From an uncultured Aquimarina sp. (GTDB taxonomy: Bacteria; Bacteroidota; Bacteroidia; Flavobacteriales; Flavobacteriaceae), in contig CANMSO010000007.1 of NCBI GenBank assembly GCA_947500545.1, positions 62,001 through 126,000 on the forward strand: 64,000 nt of DNA, in the 5' to 3' direction. How positions within the stretch are numbered: position 1 is the stretch's first letter; each line of letters starts with the position of its first letter. The position numbers and the translations under genes are program-made. Below, in pieces: positions 17,018 to 25,123 of this stretch. Below the pieces are notes generated by a model. That model had not been told where the DNA came from. It saw nothing but the letters and a program-made list of their open reading frames with translations, and did no database searches.

Positions 17018-19039
17018 TTATTTAATCAATCCAGCACGTTTCAATAATGCTTCTGGCTTAGGCTCTTGACCACGGAAACGTTTATATAATGTCATTGGAT
17101 TTTCTGTACCTCCTTTAGATAATACATTCTCTTTGAACTTGGAGGCAATCTCCTTATTAAAGATTCCGTTTTCCTTAAAATGTTCAAAAGCGTCAGCATC
17201 TAGTACTTCTGCCCATTTGTAAGAATAATATCCAGCAGAATAACCTCCTTGAAAAATGTGAGAAAAAGCAGTGCTCATACAGTTCTCAGATACATCAGGA
17301 TATAAAGAAGTTTCAGAGAACGTTTTCTTCTCATGTTCCTTTACATTTTTTATAGCACTTGGATCTTGCCCATGCCACGCCATATCCAATAACCCAAAAC
17401 TTAATTGGCGTAATGTTGTCATGCCTTCCATAAAGGTTGCAGATTCTTTAATTTTTGTAACAAGTTCCATAGGAATTACTTCTTCAGTCTCATAGTGTTT
17501 GGCAAAAAGTTCTAATGCTTCTTTCTCATAGCACCAGTTTTCTAATACTTGACTTGGTAATTCTACAAAATCCCAATACACACTTGTTCCGGATAAACCT
17601 GGGTAGGTAGTATTAGCTAACATACCGTGTAAAGCATGTCCAAACTCATGAAAAAGAGTTGTTACTTCATTAAATGTTAATAATGAAGGTTTGCTTGGTG
17701 TTGGTTTTGTGAAATTACAAACGATAGATACGTGTGGTCTTACATTTTTATCACCTTTCCTCATTTGTGATTTGTATGATGTCATCCATGCGCCATTTCG
17801 CTTGCCGGGTCTGGGATGAAAATCTGCATAAAACAATGCTACAAACTCACCCTCAGGATTCGTAACCTCGTATGTTTTTACTTCTTCATTATATTTATCT
17901 ACCTCAGTAGTTTCTTTAAACTGAAGGCCAAATAGTTTAGAAGCAATTGTAAATACCCCATTAATTACATTTTCTAATTTGAAATAGGGTTTTAGCTTCT
18001 CATCATCAAGATTAAAAAGTTTTTGCTTTAATTTTTCTGAGTAGTATGGCCCATCCCATTTTTGAAGTTGTTCAATTCCATCGAGTTCTTTCGCAAAAGC
18101 CTCAAGTTGTTTGAATTCTCTTTCGGCAGCGGGTTTTGCCTTTTCTAAAATCTCATTTAGAAACGTGAAGACCTTTTCTGGAGTTTCTGCCATTCTTTCT
18201 TCAAGAACGTAGTGTGCATGCGATTTATATCCTAATAACTGTGCACGTTGATGTCTAAGATTGGTAATTCTTAAAACATTTTCTTGATTATCAAGGTTGT
18301 CACTATGAAAACCCTTAGACCCAAAAGCAATAGCTAATTTTTTACGCAGCTCTCTATTTTTTGCATAGGTAATAAAAGGTATATAACTTGGATAATCTAG
18401 TGTTATTAGCCAGCCTTTTTTTTCCTTGGCTTCGGCCAAGGCTTTTGCAGCCTCTTTAGCTCCGTCAGGAAGTCCATCCAAATCAGATTCATTAGTGAGT
18501 AACATTTCAAATTTGTTGGTTTCTGCTAAAATATTTTCACCAAAATTTAAACTTAATTTTGAAAGTTGTTTATCAATTTCTCTTAGCCTTTCCTTTTTAC
18601 CCTCAGGAAGGTTAGCTCCATTTCTAGAAAATGATTTATATCTTTTTGTGAGTAAGGTGTCTTGTTCAGGACTTAGGTCTAATGCTGATTTTTGATTATA
18701 GACCATCTCTATTTTTTTAAACAAATCTAAGTTAAGTGCTATGTCGTTACTGAATTCTGAGAGTAAAGGAGAAGCTTCTTGTGCAATTTTTTGAATTTCT
18801 TCATTGGTTTCAGCGCTATTAAGATTAAAGAACACACTTGTTACTCTATCTAATAATTCCCCACTATATTCAAGCGCTTCAATAGTATTTGAAAAAGATG
18901 GTTCTTCAGTATTAGCGACAATAGTATTGATTTCTTCCCTGGCAACAGATATTCCGTTCTTTATAGCTGGCAAAAAGTGCTCGGGTTTTGTTCTTGAAAA
19001 TGGAGCTGAGTCAAATAATTCTAATAATGGATTGTTCAT
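17018..19039 (-). CDS. M3 family oligopeptidase (Dcp/OpdA-like)
   Basis: 673 residues, normal for peptidyl-dipeptidase Dcp or oligopeptidase A. The thermolysin-like zinc motif HEFGH is at 464-468 inside LTFNEVTTLFHEFGHALHGML, with the third ligand Glu in the following WDFVELPSQ helix. There is no signal peptide (start MNNPLLELFDSAPFSRTKPEHF), so it is probably cytoplasmic and finishes the breakdown of peptides imported after extracellular proteolysis. It converges with the secreted M28 aminopeptidase, a sensible functional pairing. A long gene-free stretch with two RNA candidates lies upstream of its start. Confidence 0.95.
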   Translation of the reverse strand: MNNPLLELFDSAPFSRTKPEHFLPAIKNGISVAREEINTIVANTEEPSFSNTIEALEYSGELLDRVTSVFFNLNSAETNEEIQKIAQEASPLLSEFSNDIALNLDLFKKIEMVYNQKSALDLSPEQDTLLTKRYKSFSRNGANLPEGKKERLREIDKQLSKLSLNFGENILAETNKFEMLLTNESDLDGLPDGAKEAAKALAEAKEKKGWLITLDYPSYIPFITYAKNRELRKKLAIAFGSKGFHSDNLDNQENVLRITNLRHQRAQLLGYKSHAHYVLEERMAETPEKVFTFLNEILEKAKPAAEREFKQLEAFAKELDGIEQLQKWDGPYYSEKLKQKLFNLDDEKLKPYFKLENVINGVFTIASKLFGLQFKETTEVDKYNEEVKTYEVTNPEGEFVALFYADFHPRPGKRNGAWMTSYKSQMRKGDKNVRPHVSIVCNFTKPTPSKPSLLTFNEVTTLFHEFGHALHGMLANTTYPGLSGTSVYWDFVELPSQVLENWCYEKEALELFAKHYETEEVIPMELVTKIKESATFMEGMTTLRQLSFGLLDMAWHGQDPSAIKNVKEHEKKTFSETSLYPDVSENCMSTAFSHIFQGGYSAGYYSYKWAEVLDADAFEHFKENGIFNKEIASKFKENVLSKGGTENPMTLYKRFRGQEPKPEALLKRAGLIK

Positions 19040-19136
19040 TGTGGTAATGATGATTTTTTTAGTTTTTAATATTTTATGTCTTATATCGAAGAAAGTGGTC
19101 TTTTGTCGAAAAACCCGCCTTCCATTTTATCCTCTT

Positions 19137-19169
19137 TTGACTAAACTAATTTTAATATCAATAGATTTG
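19137..19169 (+). promoter_or_regulatory. promoter of first candidate small RNA
   Basis: TTG (19137-19139), 22-nt spacer, TAGATTTG (19162-19169). The spacing is at the long end of the flavobacterial range. There is no protein-coding frame downstream before the terminator at 19273. Confidence 0.45.
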
Positions 19170-19173
19170 ATCA

Positions 19174-19305
19174 GGTTTATTAGTGATGGTCTGGCAATGA
19201 AATTATAACATTATTTCAGTCTGGGGTATGGATTTTGATAATTGTTTTTCAAAGCAAAGACCAAATATATTGAAAGAGCTGCAATTATTGCAGCTCTTTT
19301 TATTT
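19174..19305 (+). ncRNA. candidate structured small RNA 1
   Basis: About 130 nt between a promoter-like element and a strong terminator, with no plausible reading frame. The predicted fold is a three-way junction: closing stem GGTCT/AGACC (19188-19192 with 19258-19262), hairpin TGAAAT/ATTTCA (19198-19203 with 19213-19218) and hairpin TTTGA/TCAAA (19234-19238 with 19249-19253), followed by the terminator stem. The stems are short, so the fold is tentative. It is not positioned as a riboswitch because no gene follows on this strand. Family unknown. Boundaries are estimated from the promoter and terminator. Confidence 0.4.
19273..19305 (+). terminator. terminator of small RNA 1
   Basis: 12-bp stem AAAGAGCTGCAA / TTGCAGCTCTTT with a TTA loop, followed on the plus strand by a T-rich tail (TTATTTTTG). 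The plus strand carries no gene upstream for kilobases, so it must end a separate transcript. Confidence 0.75.
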
Positions 19306-19385
19306 TTGTTAAAAAAAGACTTTTGTGAGTAATTTATCAATTTGTGTATGTCTTTTCTGTTTAAAAAAATGCTTTAAATTTTTAA

Positions 19386-19417
19386 AAAGTGCATTTCGTC
19401 GAAAAAAAATGCACTTT
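19386..19417. other. 11-bp stem hairpin in gene-free region
   Basis: AAAGTGCATTT / AAATGCACTTT with a 10-nt loop. On the minus strand the stem is followed by TTAAAAATTT, so it could end the purE transcript, which would then run antisense to small RNA 2. The plus side has no U-tract. Confidence 0.4.
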
Positions 19418-19451
19418 ATCTAAAATTGTTAATAAATTTTCATTACTTTTA

Positions 19452-19481
19452 TTGTGTAATTAAGGTAAGGTTTTACCTTTG
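19452..19481 (+). promoter_or_regulatory. strong promoter of candidate small RNA 2
   Basis: TTG (19452-19454), 19-nt spacer, TACCTTTG (19474-19481). This is the same arrangement, with the same -7 box and spacing, as the rpsL promoter at 61718-61747, suggesting strong housekeeping transcription. Confidence 0.75.
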
Positions 19482-19485
19482 TTAT

Positions 19486-19612
19486 AGGTTTTAAGAGTAT
19501 GGTCTTACGATGAATTTTTTGTGTAATATATTTAAGTTGGTTAATAAATATTGTTATATTCTTTCGTAAGGCCTGATATTTAAAAGAGTCACTGAAAAGT
19601 GGCTCTTTTTTT
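19486..19612 (+). ncRNA. candidate rod-like small RNA 2 (6S-like)
   Basis: About 125 nt between a consensus promoter and a terminator, with no reading frame. The RNA folds as one long interrupted rod. A 10-bp stem GGTCTTACGA / TCGTAAGGCC (19501-19510 with 19564-19573, one U-G pair) is extended outward by TTTTAA/TTTAAAA-type pairing. Inward come GAAT/ATTC, a large asymmetric bubble, and an A/T apical stem (19525-19535 with 19541-19552) closed by GTTGG. A rod with a central bubble is the design of 6S RNA, and a flavobacterial 6S class (6S-Flavo) has been described; membership is my inference. A separate terminator hairpin ends it. Confidence 0.55.
19583..19612 (+). terminator. terminator of small RNA 2
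   Basis: 11-bp stem AAAGAGTCACT / AGTGGCTCTTT (one U-G pair) with a GAAA tetraloop, followed by TTTT and an A/T-rich tail on the plus strand. Confidence 0.8.
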
Positions 19613-19728
19613 ATTTGGATATAATAGGTATATAAAAGATTATTTATTTTGTGTAGAATTCTTGTTCTTCAATAGTAAAATTGAAGATACTACTTAATGT
19701 AATAATGAAGTCTAATTAATTATACTTG

Positions 19729-19760
19729 TTTATTTCTTTATTTCTTTATTTCTTTATTTC
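19729..19760. repeat. 8-bp tandem repeat across the purE stop
   Basis: Four perfect copies of TTTATTTC (GAAATAAA on the purE strand). The purE stop codon lies inside the array, whose first units encode the last Glu-Ile-Lys-Lys of PurE. Whatever the copy number, a stop appears within two units, so length changes should not affect the protein. Confidence 0.8.
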
Positions 19761-20231
19761 CTTGGCTCCTTGGATAACTTTTTGTTTTAGCCCTTCTTTA
19801 TACACTAATATTTTATCTAATACACAAGTATCACTTGCTCCAATAATCTGTGCTGCAAGTATTCCGGCGTTTAAAGCACCATCCAGTGCTACGGTCGCCA
19901 CGGGAACCCCTCCTGGCATCTGTAAAATTGATAATACAGAGTCCCAACCATCAATAGAGTTTCTTGATTTTACAGGAACGCCAATTACGGGTAAAGGGGA
20001 TAAGGATGCTACCATTCCGGGTAAGTGTGCTGCACCACCTGCTCCGGCAATTATTACACACACCCCTCTGGTATGAGCATTTTTTGCATAATCAAACAAT
20101 TTTTCGGGTGTACGATGAGCCGAAACAATATCAACTTCAACTTCAATATCAAATCCTTGTAATATTTCAATTGCTTTTTCCATTACGGGCATATCGCTAG
20201 TACTGCCCATTATTATTCCCACCTTGCTCAT
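19746..20231 (-). CDS. purE: 5-(carboxyamino)imidazole ribonucleotide mutase
   Basis: 161 residues, class I PurE. It moves the carboxyl group of N5-CAIR to give CAIR in purine synthesis. Signatures are GSTSDMPVMEKA near the N-terminus, SAHRTP (catalytic His loop) and AGGAAHLPGMVA. It starts 3 bp after the purK stop, so the two successive enzymes are co-transcribed. The C-terminal codons lie in an 8-bp microsatellite. Confidence 0.97.
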   Translation of the reverse strand: MSKVGIIMGSTSDMPVMEKAIEILQGFDIEVEVDIVSAHRTPEKLFDYAKNAHTRGVCVIIAGAGGAAHLPGMVASLSPLPVIGVPVKSRNSIDGWDSVLSILQMPGGVPVATVALDGALNAGILAAQIIGASDTCVLDKILVYKEGLKQKVIQGAKEIKK

Positions 20232-20234
20232 AAC

Positions 20235-21395
20235 TTACTTTTTGCTTATTACTTTTATAGTATTCTTTACTTCTTCGGCAATTTTTCTTGCTTCATCTAT
20301 ATTTTCATGAATTATAGTGACATGCCCCATTTTTCTGAAAGGCCGAGTTTGTTTCTTACCATAAATATGCGGTGTAACACCTTTCATTTTCATGATATTC
20401 TCAATGTTTTTATAAACAACTTCTCCTGTATGTCCTTCTTCACCAACAAGATTAACCATAATACCACCTACTTTACTTTCTACGGCTCCTAGGGGTAGAT
20501 CCAGAATAGCCCTTATATGTTGTTCAAATTGATTGGTATAACTGGCTTCGATACTATAATGGCCACTATTATGAGGTCTTGGGGCCACTTCGTTTACAAG
20601 AATTTCATCATCATGTGTTTGAAACATTTCTACAGCTAGCACGCCGACATGTTCAAAGGCTTTTGAAACCTTTTCGGCAATATTGATCGCTTTTTGTGCC
20701 ACTTTACTTTCGATTCTTGCGGGACAAATTACATATTCTACCTGATTTGCTTCAGGGTGAAATTCCATTTCTACAATGGGGTATATCTTTATGTCACCAC
20801 TTACGTTACGAATGACAATTACTGCAAGCTCATTTTTAAAATTAACTAAATCCTCTGCAATACATTCTACATCTTGTAGTTTGGCAACATCAGCTCCAGA
20901 TTTTATAACAGAAACACCTTTGCCATCATACCCTCCTTGTGTACTTTTCCATACAAATGGAAGTTTAATTCTATTGCTTGTAATGCCTTCGGTAAGATGG
21001 GCTTTATTAGAAAATTTCGTAAAACCAGCAGTAGGAATATTATTTTCCTGGTAAAATAGCTTCTGTTTTCCTTTATTCTGTATTTTTTTTAAAGTTTTTG
21101 GACTTGGGTATACCTTTGTTCCTTCTTTTTCAAGTTTTTCCAAGGCTTTTATATTCACTGTTTCAATTTCGAAAGTTAGCACATCCACTTTTTTTCCAAA
21201 ATTATAAACGGTGTCATAATCCATTAAACTCCCTTGTTGGAAATAGTTACATGCAATCTTACAGGGTGCCTCTGGGTTTGGGTCTAGTACATAAGTCTGA
21301 ATGTCATATTTTCTGGTTTCATAAAGCATCATCTTGCCTAATTGACCACCACCTAAAATTCCTAACTTAAAATTTGACGAGAAAAAATTTGCCAT
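20235..21395 (-). CDS. purK: 5-(carboxyamino)imidazole ribonucleotide synthase
   Basis: 386 residues with an ATP-grasp fold. It carboxylates AIR to N5-CAIR using ATP and bicarbonate, feeding PurE. The N-terminal LGILGGGQLGKMM is the PurK signature, and NEVAPRPHNSGHYSIEA is the conserved ATP-grasp and substrate-binding motif. It is immediately upstream of purE. A minus-strand TATTTTTG element at 21424-21431 may be its -7 box. No purine riboswitch or other structured leader is visible. Confidence 0.97.
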   Translation of the reverse strand: MANFFSSNFKLGILGGGQLGKMMLYETRKYDIQTYVLDPNPEAPCKIACNYFQQGSLMDYDTVYNFGKKVDVLTFEIETVNIKALEKLEKEGTKVYPSPKTLKKIQNKGKQKLFYQENNIPTAGFTKFSNKAHLTEGITSNRIKLPFVWKSTQGGYDGKGVSVIKSGADVAKLQDVECIAEDLVNFKNELAVIVIRNVSGDIKIYPIVEMEFHPEANQVEYVICPARIESKVAQKAINIAEKVSKAFEHVGVLAVEMFQTHDDEILVNEVAPRPHNSGHYSIEASYTNQFEQHIRAILDLPLGAVESKVGGIMVNLVGEEGHTGEVVYKNIENIMKMKGVTPHIYGKKQTRPFRKMGHVTIIHENIDEARKIAEEVKNTIKVISKK

Positions 21396-21497
21396 TATTG
21401 GGGTTTCAAATTTGTCTTAAAGGACAAAAATAAATTTTTCAGAAAGAATAACCATAATAATACGAAGTAAATGCTATATCCAAACTTTTATAATCAC

Positions 21498-21505
21498 TAT
21501 CTTTG
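21498..21505 (+). promoter_or_regulatory. -7 box of the hpt-adk gene
   Basis: TATCTTTG, a perfect TAnnTTTG, 45 bp before the ATG. No clear TTG is present at the -33 distance. Confidence 0.55.
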
Positions 21506-21550
21506 CCGCTTTAAATCAAAAGGTCCGTTAGAGGATTAGTATAAGATAAC

Positions 21551-22657
21551 ATGATAAAGCTGCACGATTTACAGTTTGTTCCGTTTATTGGCGAAGATGA
21601 AATCACCACTGCAATTGATAAATTGGCTGTGAGATTAAATCAAGATTTAGGGGATGAAAACCCTTTGTTTATAGGTGTCTTAAACGGTGCTTTTATGTTC
21701 GTTTCAGAGGTAGTAAAGCGCTTTAAGTTTGATTGTGAGGTTAGTTTTGTTAAGATGTCATCATATCAAGGTACCCAAACAACAAATTTGGTCAATGAGT
21801 TAATTGGATTAAATGAAGAGGTGTCGGGAAGAACAGTTGTTGTTCTTGAGGATATTGTTGATACAGGCAATACTATAGAAGTGTTATCTAAACTTTTAAC
21901 AGATAAAGGTTGTAAAGACATTAAAATTGCGACTCTTTTCTTCAAAGAAGAGGCATATACTAAGAAAATAAATATAGACTATTTTGGGTTTAAGATCCCA
22001 AATAAATTTATTGTTGGATACGGATTAGATTATAATGGTCTTGGACGTAATCTTACAGAAGTTTACCAATTAAAATCAAGCAACATGACAAATTTGGTGT
22101 TATTCGGCCCTCCGGGGGCAGGAAAGGGGACACAAGCAGAAGTTTTAAAACAAAAATATGATCTGGTACATATCTCTACAGGAGATGTATTTAGATACAA
22201 TATAAAAAATGCTACCGAATTAGGTACGTTGGCAAAGTCTTATATTGATAAAGGACAGTTAGTACCAGATGAGGTAACTATTAATATGCTTAATGCCGAA
22301 GTAGATAAGAATCCAGACGCTAAAGGTTTTATTTTTGACGGTTTCCCAAGAACCGAAGCTCAGGCAGATTCATTAGCAAAATTACTAGGATCTAAAGGAG
22401 CAGATGTTAGCGCCATGGTAGCTCTAGAGGTTGATGATGAAGTTTTGGTACAACGATTACTAGAAAGAGGTAAAACATCTGGGCGTCCCGATGATGCCGA
22501 TGAAGATGTAATTCGTAATCGTATTAAAGTATATTACAATGAAACCGCAATTCTAAAAAATTATTATCAGAAACAGGAAAAGTATTTTGGTGTAGACGGA
22601 GTTGGAGATATCAATGAGATTACAGGACGCTTAAGTGTAGTTATCGATAAACTATAG
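21551..22657 (+). CDS. bifunctional hypoxanthine phosphoribosyltransferase / adenylate kinase fusion
   Basis: 368 residues in two complete parts. Residues 1-177 are a purine phosphoribosyltransferase with the PRPP motif VVVLEDIVDTGNT (97-107); it salvages hypoxanthine or guanine. Residues 179-368 are adenylate kinase, with Walker A GPPGAGKGT (186-194), FDGFPRTEAQA and the short-LID signature GKTSGRPDDAD. The frame is continuous, and the internal Met179 has no ribosome-binding sequence, so a single polypeptide is expected. Annotation pipelines usually call it simply adenylate kinase. The fusion links purine salvage to nucleotide phosphorylation and is followed by obg, the usual flavobacterial order. 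Confidence 0.95.
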   Translation: MIKLHDLQFVPFIGEDEITTAIDKLAVRLNQDLGDENPLFIGVLNGAFMFVSEVVKRFKFDCEVSFVKMSSYQGTQTTNLVNELIGLNEEVSGRTVVVLEDIVDTGNTIEVLSKLLTDKGCKDIKIATLFFKEEAYTKKINIDYFGFKIPNKFIVGYGLDYNGLGRNLTEVYQLKSSNMTNLVLFGPPGAGKGTQAEVLKQKYDLVHISTGDVFRYNIKNATELGTLAKSYIDKGQLVPDEVTINMLNAEVDKNPDAKGFIFDGFPRTEAQADSLAKLLGSKGADVSAMVALEVDDEVLVQRLLERGKTSGRPDDADEDVIRNRIKVYYNETAILKNYYQKQEKYFGVDGVGDINEITGRLSVVIDKL

Positions 22658-22699
22658 TAGCCTCATACGCCTGACTAGAAAAATAAGAAGAGAAGAGTT

Positions 22700-23698
22700 A
22701 TGACAGAAGGGAATTTTGTAGATTATGTAAAGTTGCATGTCACTTCCGGAAATGGAGGTAAGGGGTCTGTACATTTACATCGTGAAAAGTATATTACTAA
22801 AGGAGGCCCGGATGGAGGTGATGGAGGTCGTGGAGGTCATGTAATCCTAAGGGGTAACCCTAATATGTGGACACTTCACCACCTTAAGTTTAAGCGTCAT
22901 TTAAGAGCTGAACATGGAGGGCACGGTAGTAAAAGTAGAAGTACTGGGGCAGATGGAACAGATGTTTATGTTGATGTACCTTTGGGTACAGTAATACGTG
23001 ATACAGAAACTCAAAATATCATTCACGAAATTACAGAAGAAGGACAAGAGTATATAGCTGCTGAAGGTGGAATGGGAGGTCGAGGAAATTGGCATTTTAA
23101 AAGCTCAACAAATCAAACTCCTCGTTATGCTCAACCAGGTGTCGAAGGACAAGAACATGATATCACCCTAGAACTTAAGATATTAGCAGATGTTGGATTA
23201 GTTGGATTTCCAAATGCCGGAAAATCTACATTATTGTCTGTCGTAACGTCTGCAAAACCTAAGATAGCGGATTATGAATTTACTACGCTGAAACCTAATT
23301 TAGGAATTGTAGAGTATAGGGATTTTCAAACCTTTGTGATGGCAGATATACCTGGAATTATTGAAGGTGCTGCAGAAGGTAAGGGTATTGGACATCGTTT
23401 TCTTCGTCATATAGAACGTAATTCTACATTGTTATTTTTGGTACCTGCTGATGCTCCGGATATTAACGAACAATATGAGATTCTATTGGATGAATTACGT
23501 CGTTATAATCCTGACTTGTTAGATAAAGAAAGACTTGTTGCAATTTCAAAATGCGATATGCTAGATGATGAATTAAAAGCAGAACTTAAATCAGAACTTG
23601 ATAAACAACTCAATGTTCCATATTTATTTATTTCTTCTGTTGCACAACAAGGTATGCAAGAATTAAAGGATAAACTCTGGCAGATGTTGAATGCGTAA
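22700..23698 (+). CDS. obg: GTPase Obg/CgtA
   Basis: 332 residues. The glycine-rich Obg fold (about 1-158, with GGxGGRGG-type repeats) is followed by a G domain: P-loop GFPNAGKS at 169-176, DIPG at 216-219 and a final SKCD guanine-specificity motif. It binds the 50S subunit and couples ribosome assembly to GTP and stress signals. It lies 42 bp after the hpt-adk gene on the same strand, so co-transcription is likely. No C-terminal OCT extension is present, as usual in this phylum. Confidence 0.97.
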   Translation: MTEGNFVDYVKLHVTSGNGGKGSVHLHREKYITKGGPDGGDGGRGGHVILRGNPNMWTLHHLKFKRHLRAEHGGHGSKSRSTGADGTDVYVDVPLGTVIRDTETQNIIHEITEEGQEYIAAEGGMGGRGNWHFKSSTNQTPRYAQPGVEGQEHDITLELKILADVGLVGFPNAGKSTLLSVVTSAKPKIADYEFTTLKPNLGIVEYRDFQTFVMADIPGIIEGAAEGKGIGHRFLRHIERNSTLLFLVPADAPDINEQYEILLDELRRYNPDLLDKERLVAISKCDMLDDELKAELKSELDKQLNVPYLFISSVAQQGMQELKDKLWQMLNA

Positions 23699-23710
23699 AG
23701 TATTACATTT

Positions 23711-24031
23711 TTAAACTGAGTATCCTTGTTTTAAAATTCCATTAGCATCTTCTGGATGTCTTTTTAGATAAGCCGCTACAAAAGGGCATAACGGGATCAT
23801 TTTATATCCTTTTTCACGTATATAACCTAATGCCTTTTTTACTATTATACTACCTAGCCCGTTACCTTCTAAAGAACGAGGGACTTCTGTATGAGTAAGA
23901 TATATAGAGTTGTCATTGGTAAGAATATATTCAATAAATATAACTTTATTTTCTAGTTGAAGCTCGAAACGTTTCTTAGGGCTATGTATGTTATTAACCA
24001 ATGGGATTTGTAACCAATCTTTCTTTTCCAT
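23711..24031 (-). CDS. GNAT-type acetyltransferase (YjdJ-like)
   Basis: 106 residues, the short GNAT class. The acetyl-CoA binding loop is GLGSIIVKKALGYIREKG, and the signature MIPLCPFVAAYLKRHPE is typical of the YjdJ/COG2388 group. Substrate unknown. It converges with obg, leaving 12 bp between the two stops. Confidence 0.88.
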   Translation of the reverse strand: MEKKDWLQIPLVNNIHSPKKRFELQLENKVIFIEYILTNDNSIYLTHTEVPRSLEGNGLGSIIVKKALGYIREKGYKMIPLCPFVAAYLKRHPEDANGILKQGYSV

Positions 24032-24151
24032 AGTAGCAATTTGTATTTATTTAAATTTAAATATTCTTATGCTATAATGATTTAAGATAAGGTTAAAGTT
24101 TTATAATACCAAAGTGTATAAGTTGATTGCTTTTTAGAATTCGACAATCAT

Positions 24152-24577
24152 TTATTTTCTACTTAAAAGAGAGTCCAGTTCAAGATATTTCTCTTTTATT
24201 AAACTTAATCCAAACCCAGCAGCGGCGGCTGAGAAAACAGAGTAATCCAAAGGAGCTTTTATGCCAATTGTTAGTGTCATTGCTGTTCCGAAAATTAATA
24301 ATAGAAAACCACTAAGTTTAGCAGATAAGGAGGTTTTGAACCCCAAGATTAAAAACAACCCCAATAAAACTTCAGCTAGTGTCGCAATTATAGCGGCTGT
24401 ATTAATAAAACTAGCAGGAAACCAAGGGTTAATTAGTTTTGTGTACTCTAGAAAACTATTCCAATCTCCCCAGGCTGAATTTTCTTTTGGCCACATTCCC
24501 AACCGGTCTGCAACGGCAGAAAAAAAACCAAAGGCGATACTTACTCTAAGAAAGAGTTTGATATAAATGTTTTTCAT
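24152..24577 (-). CDS. DoxX family membrane protein
   Basis: 141 residues with four hydrophobic helices, including the family stretch LAEVLLGLFLILGFKTSLSAKLSGFLLLIFG. DoxX-like proteins are quinone-associated or respiratory accessory proteins, often with redox-stress genes. It is the last of three genes (Crp-like regulator, AhpD-like protein, DoxX) on the minus strand, 18 bp after the AhpD-like gene, which suggests an oxidative-stress unit. Confidence 0.85.
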   Translation of the reverse strand: MKNIYIKLFLRVSIAFGFFSAVADRLGMWPKENSAWGDWNSFLEYTKLINPWFPASFINTAAIIATLAEVLLGLFLILGFKTSLSAKLSGFLLLIFGTAMTLTIGIKAPLDYSVFSAAAAGFGLSLIKEKYLELDSLLSRK

Positions 24578-24595
24578 TTTTTATGGATTTAAGGA

Positions 24596-25048
24596 TTAGT
24601 TTTGAGAAGGTACTGGGGTCATTAATGTGGCTCTGCCAATTCTATTCCAGACATTAATGCAACATATTGCCATAATAATATCAGCTACTTTTTTATTACC
24701 AAAAAGTTTGATGGCTTTTTGATATAGCTCTTCACTTAATCCATCTATAGAAATGTTAGTTACTTGCTCAGTTATTTCGAGAATAACTTGTTCTTCTTTA
24801 GTAAAAAATGGAGACTCTTTCCATGCAGTTAAGGCATGAATACGATATTGTTTTTCTCCTTGTTCTACTGCTTCTTTGATATGAGATTGTATGCAATACG
24901 CGCATCCGTTGATTTGTGAAGCTTTAATTTGTATCAATAAAAATTCTGATGAAGTCAGAGCGCTATTTTTGATATTATTGTATAGGTCAAATACCGGTTT
25001 ATATGCATTGGGGTTAACTTCACTAATGTTAATTCTTTCCGCTTTCAT
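24596..25048 (-). CDS. carboxymuconolactone decarboxylase family protein (AhpD-like)
   Basis: 150 residues, all helical. The redox motif Cys49-x2-Cys52-x3-His56 (GCAYCIQSH) marks the AhpD-like alkylhydroperoxidase group rather than a true decarboxylase. It is probably a peroxidase or disulfide reductase in the cytoplasm. It lies between a Crp-like regulator (75 bp upstream) and a DoxX gene (18 bp downstream). Confidence 0.88.
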   Translation of the reverse strand: MKAERINISEVNPNAYKPVFDLYNNIKNSALTSSEFLLIQIKASQINGCAYCIQSHIKEAVEQGEKQYRIHALTAWKESPFFTKEEQVILEITEQVTNISIDGLSEELYQKAIKLFGNKKVADIIMAICCINVWNRIGRATLMTPVPSQN

Positions 25049-25123
25049 GTTTTTGTTTTAATTGTTTAAGACAAAGTTCAACATATGAAATGATGAAAAA
25101 ATTAATCTAGATTAAGAAATGCA

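Noticed and set aside
18804..19208. 134-residue plus-strand frame over the M3 peptidase start
   Set aside because: Mostly antisense to the M3 gene and low in coding character; it also runs through the promoter of small RNA 1.
19137..19612. Riboswitch interpretation of the two structured RNAs
   Set aside because: No gene follows on the plus strand; the downstream purE gene is on the opposite strand.
22085..22657. Separate adenylate kinase gene starting at the internal ATG
   Set aside because: The frame is continuous from the phosphoribosyltransferase, with no stop and no ribosome-binding sequence before the internal ATG.
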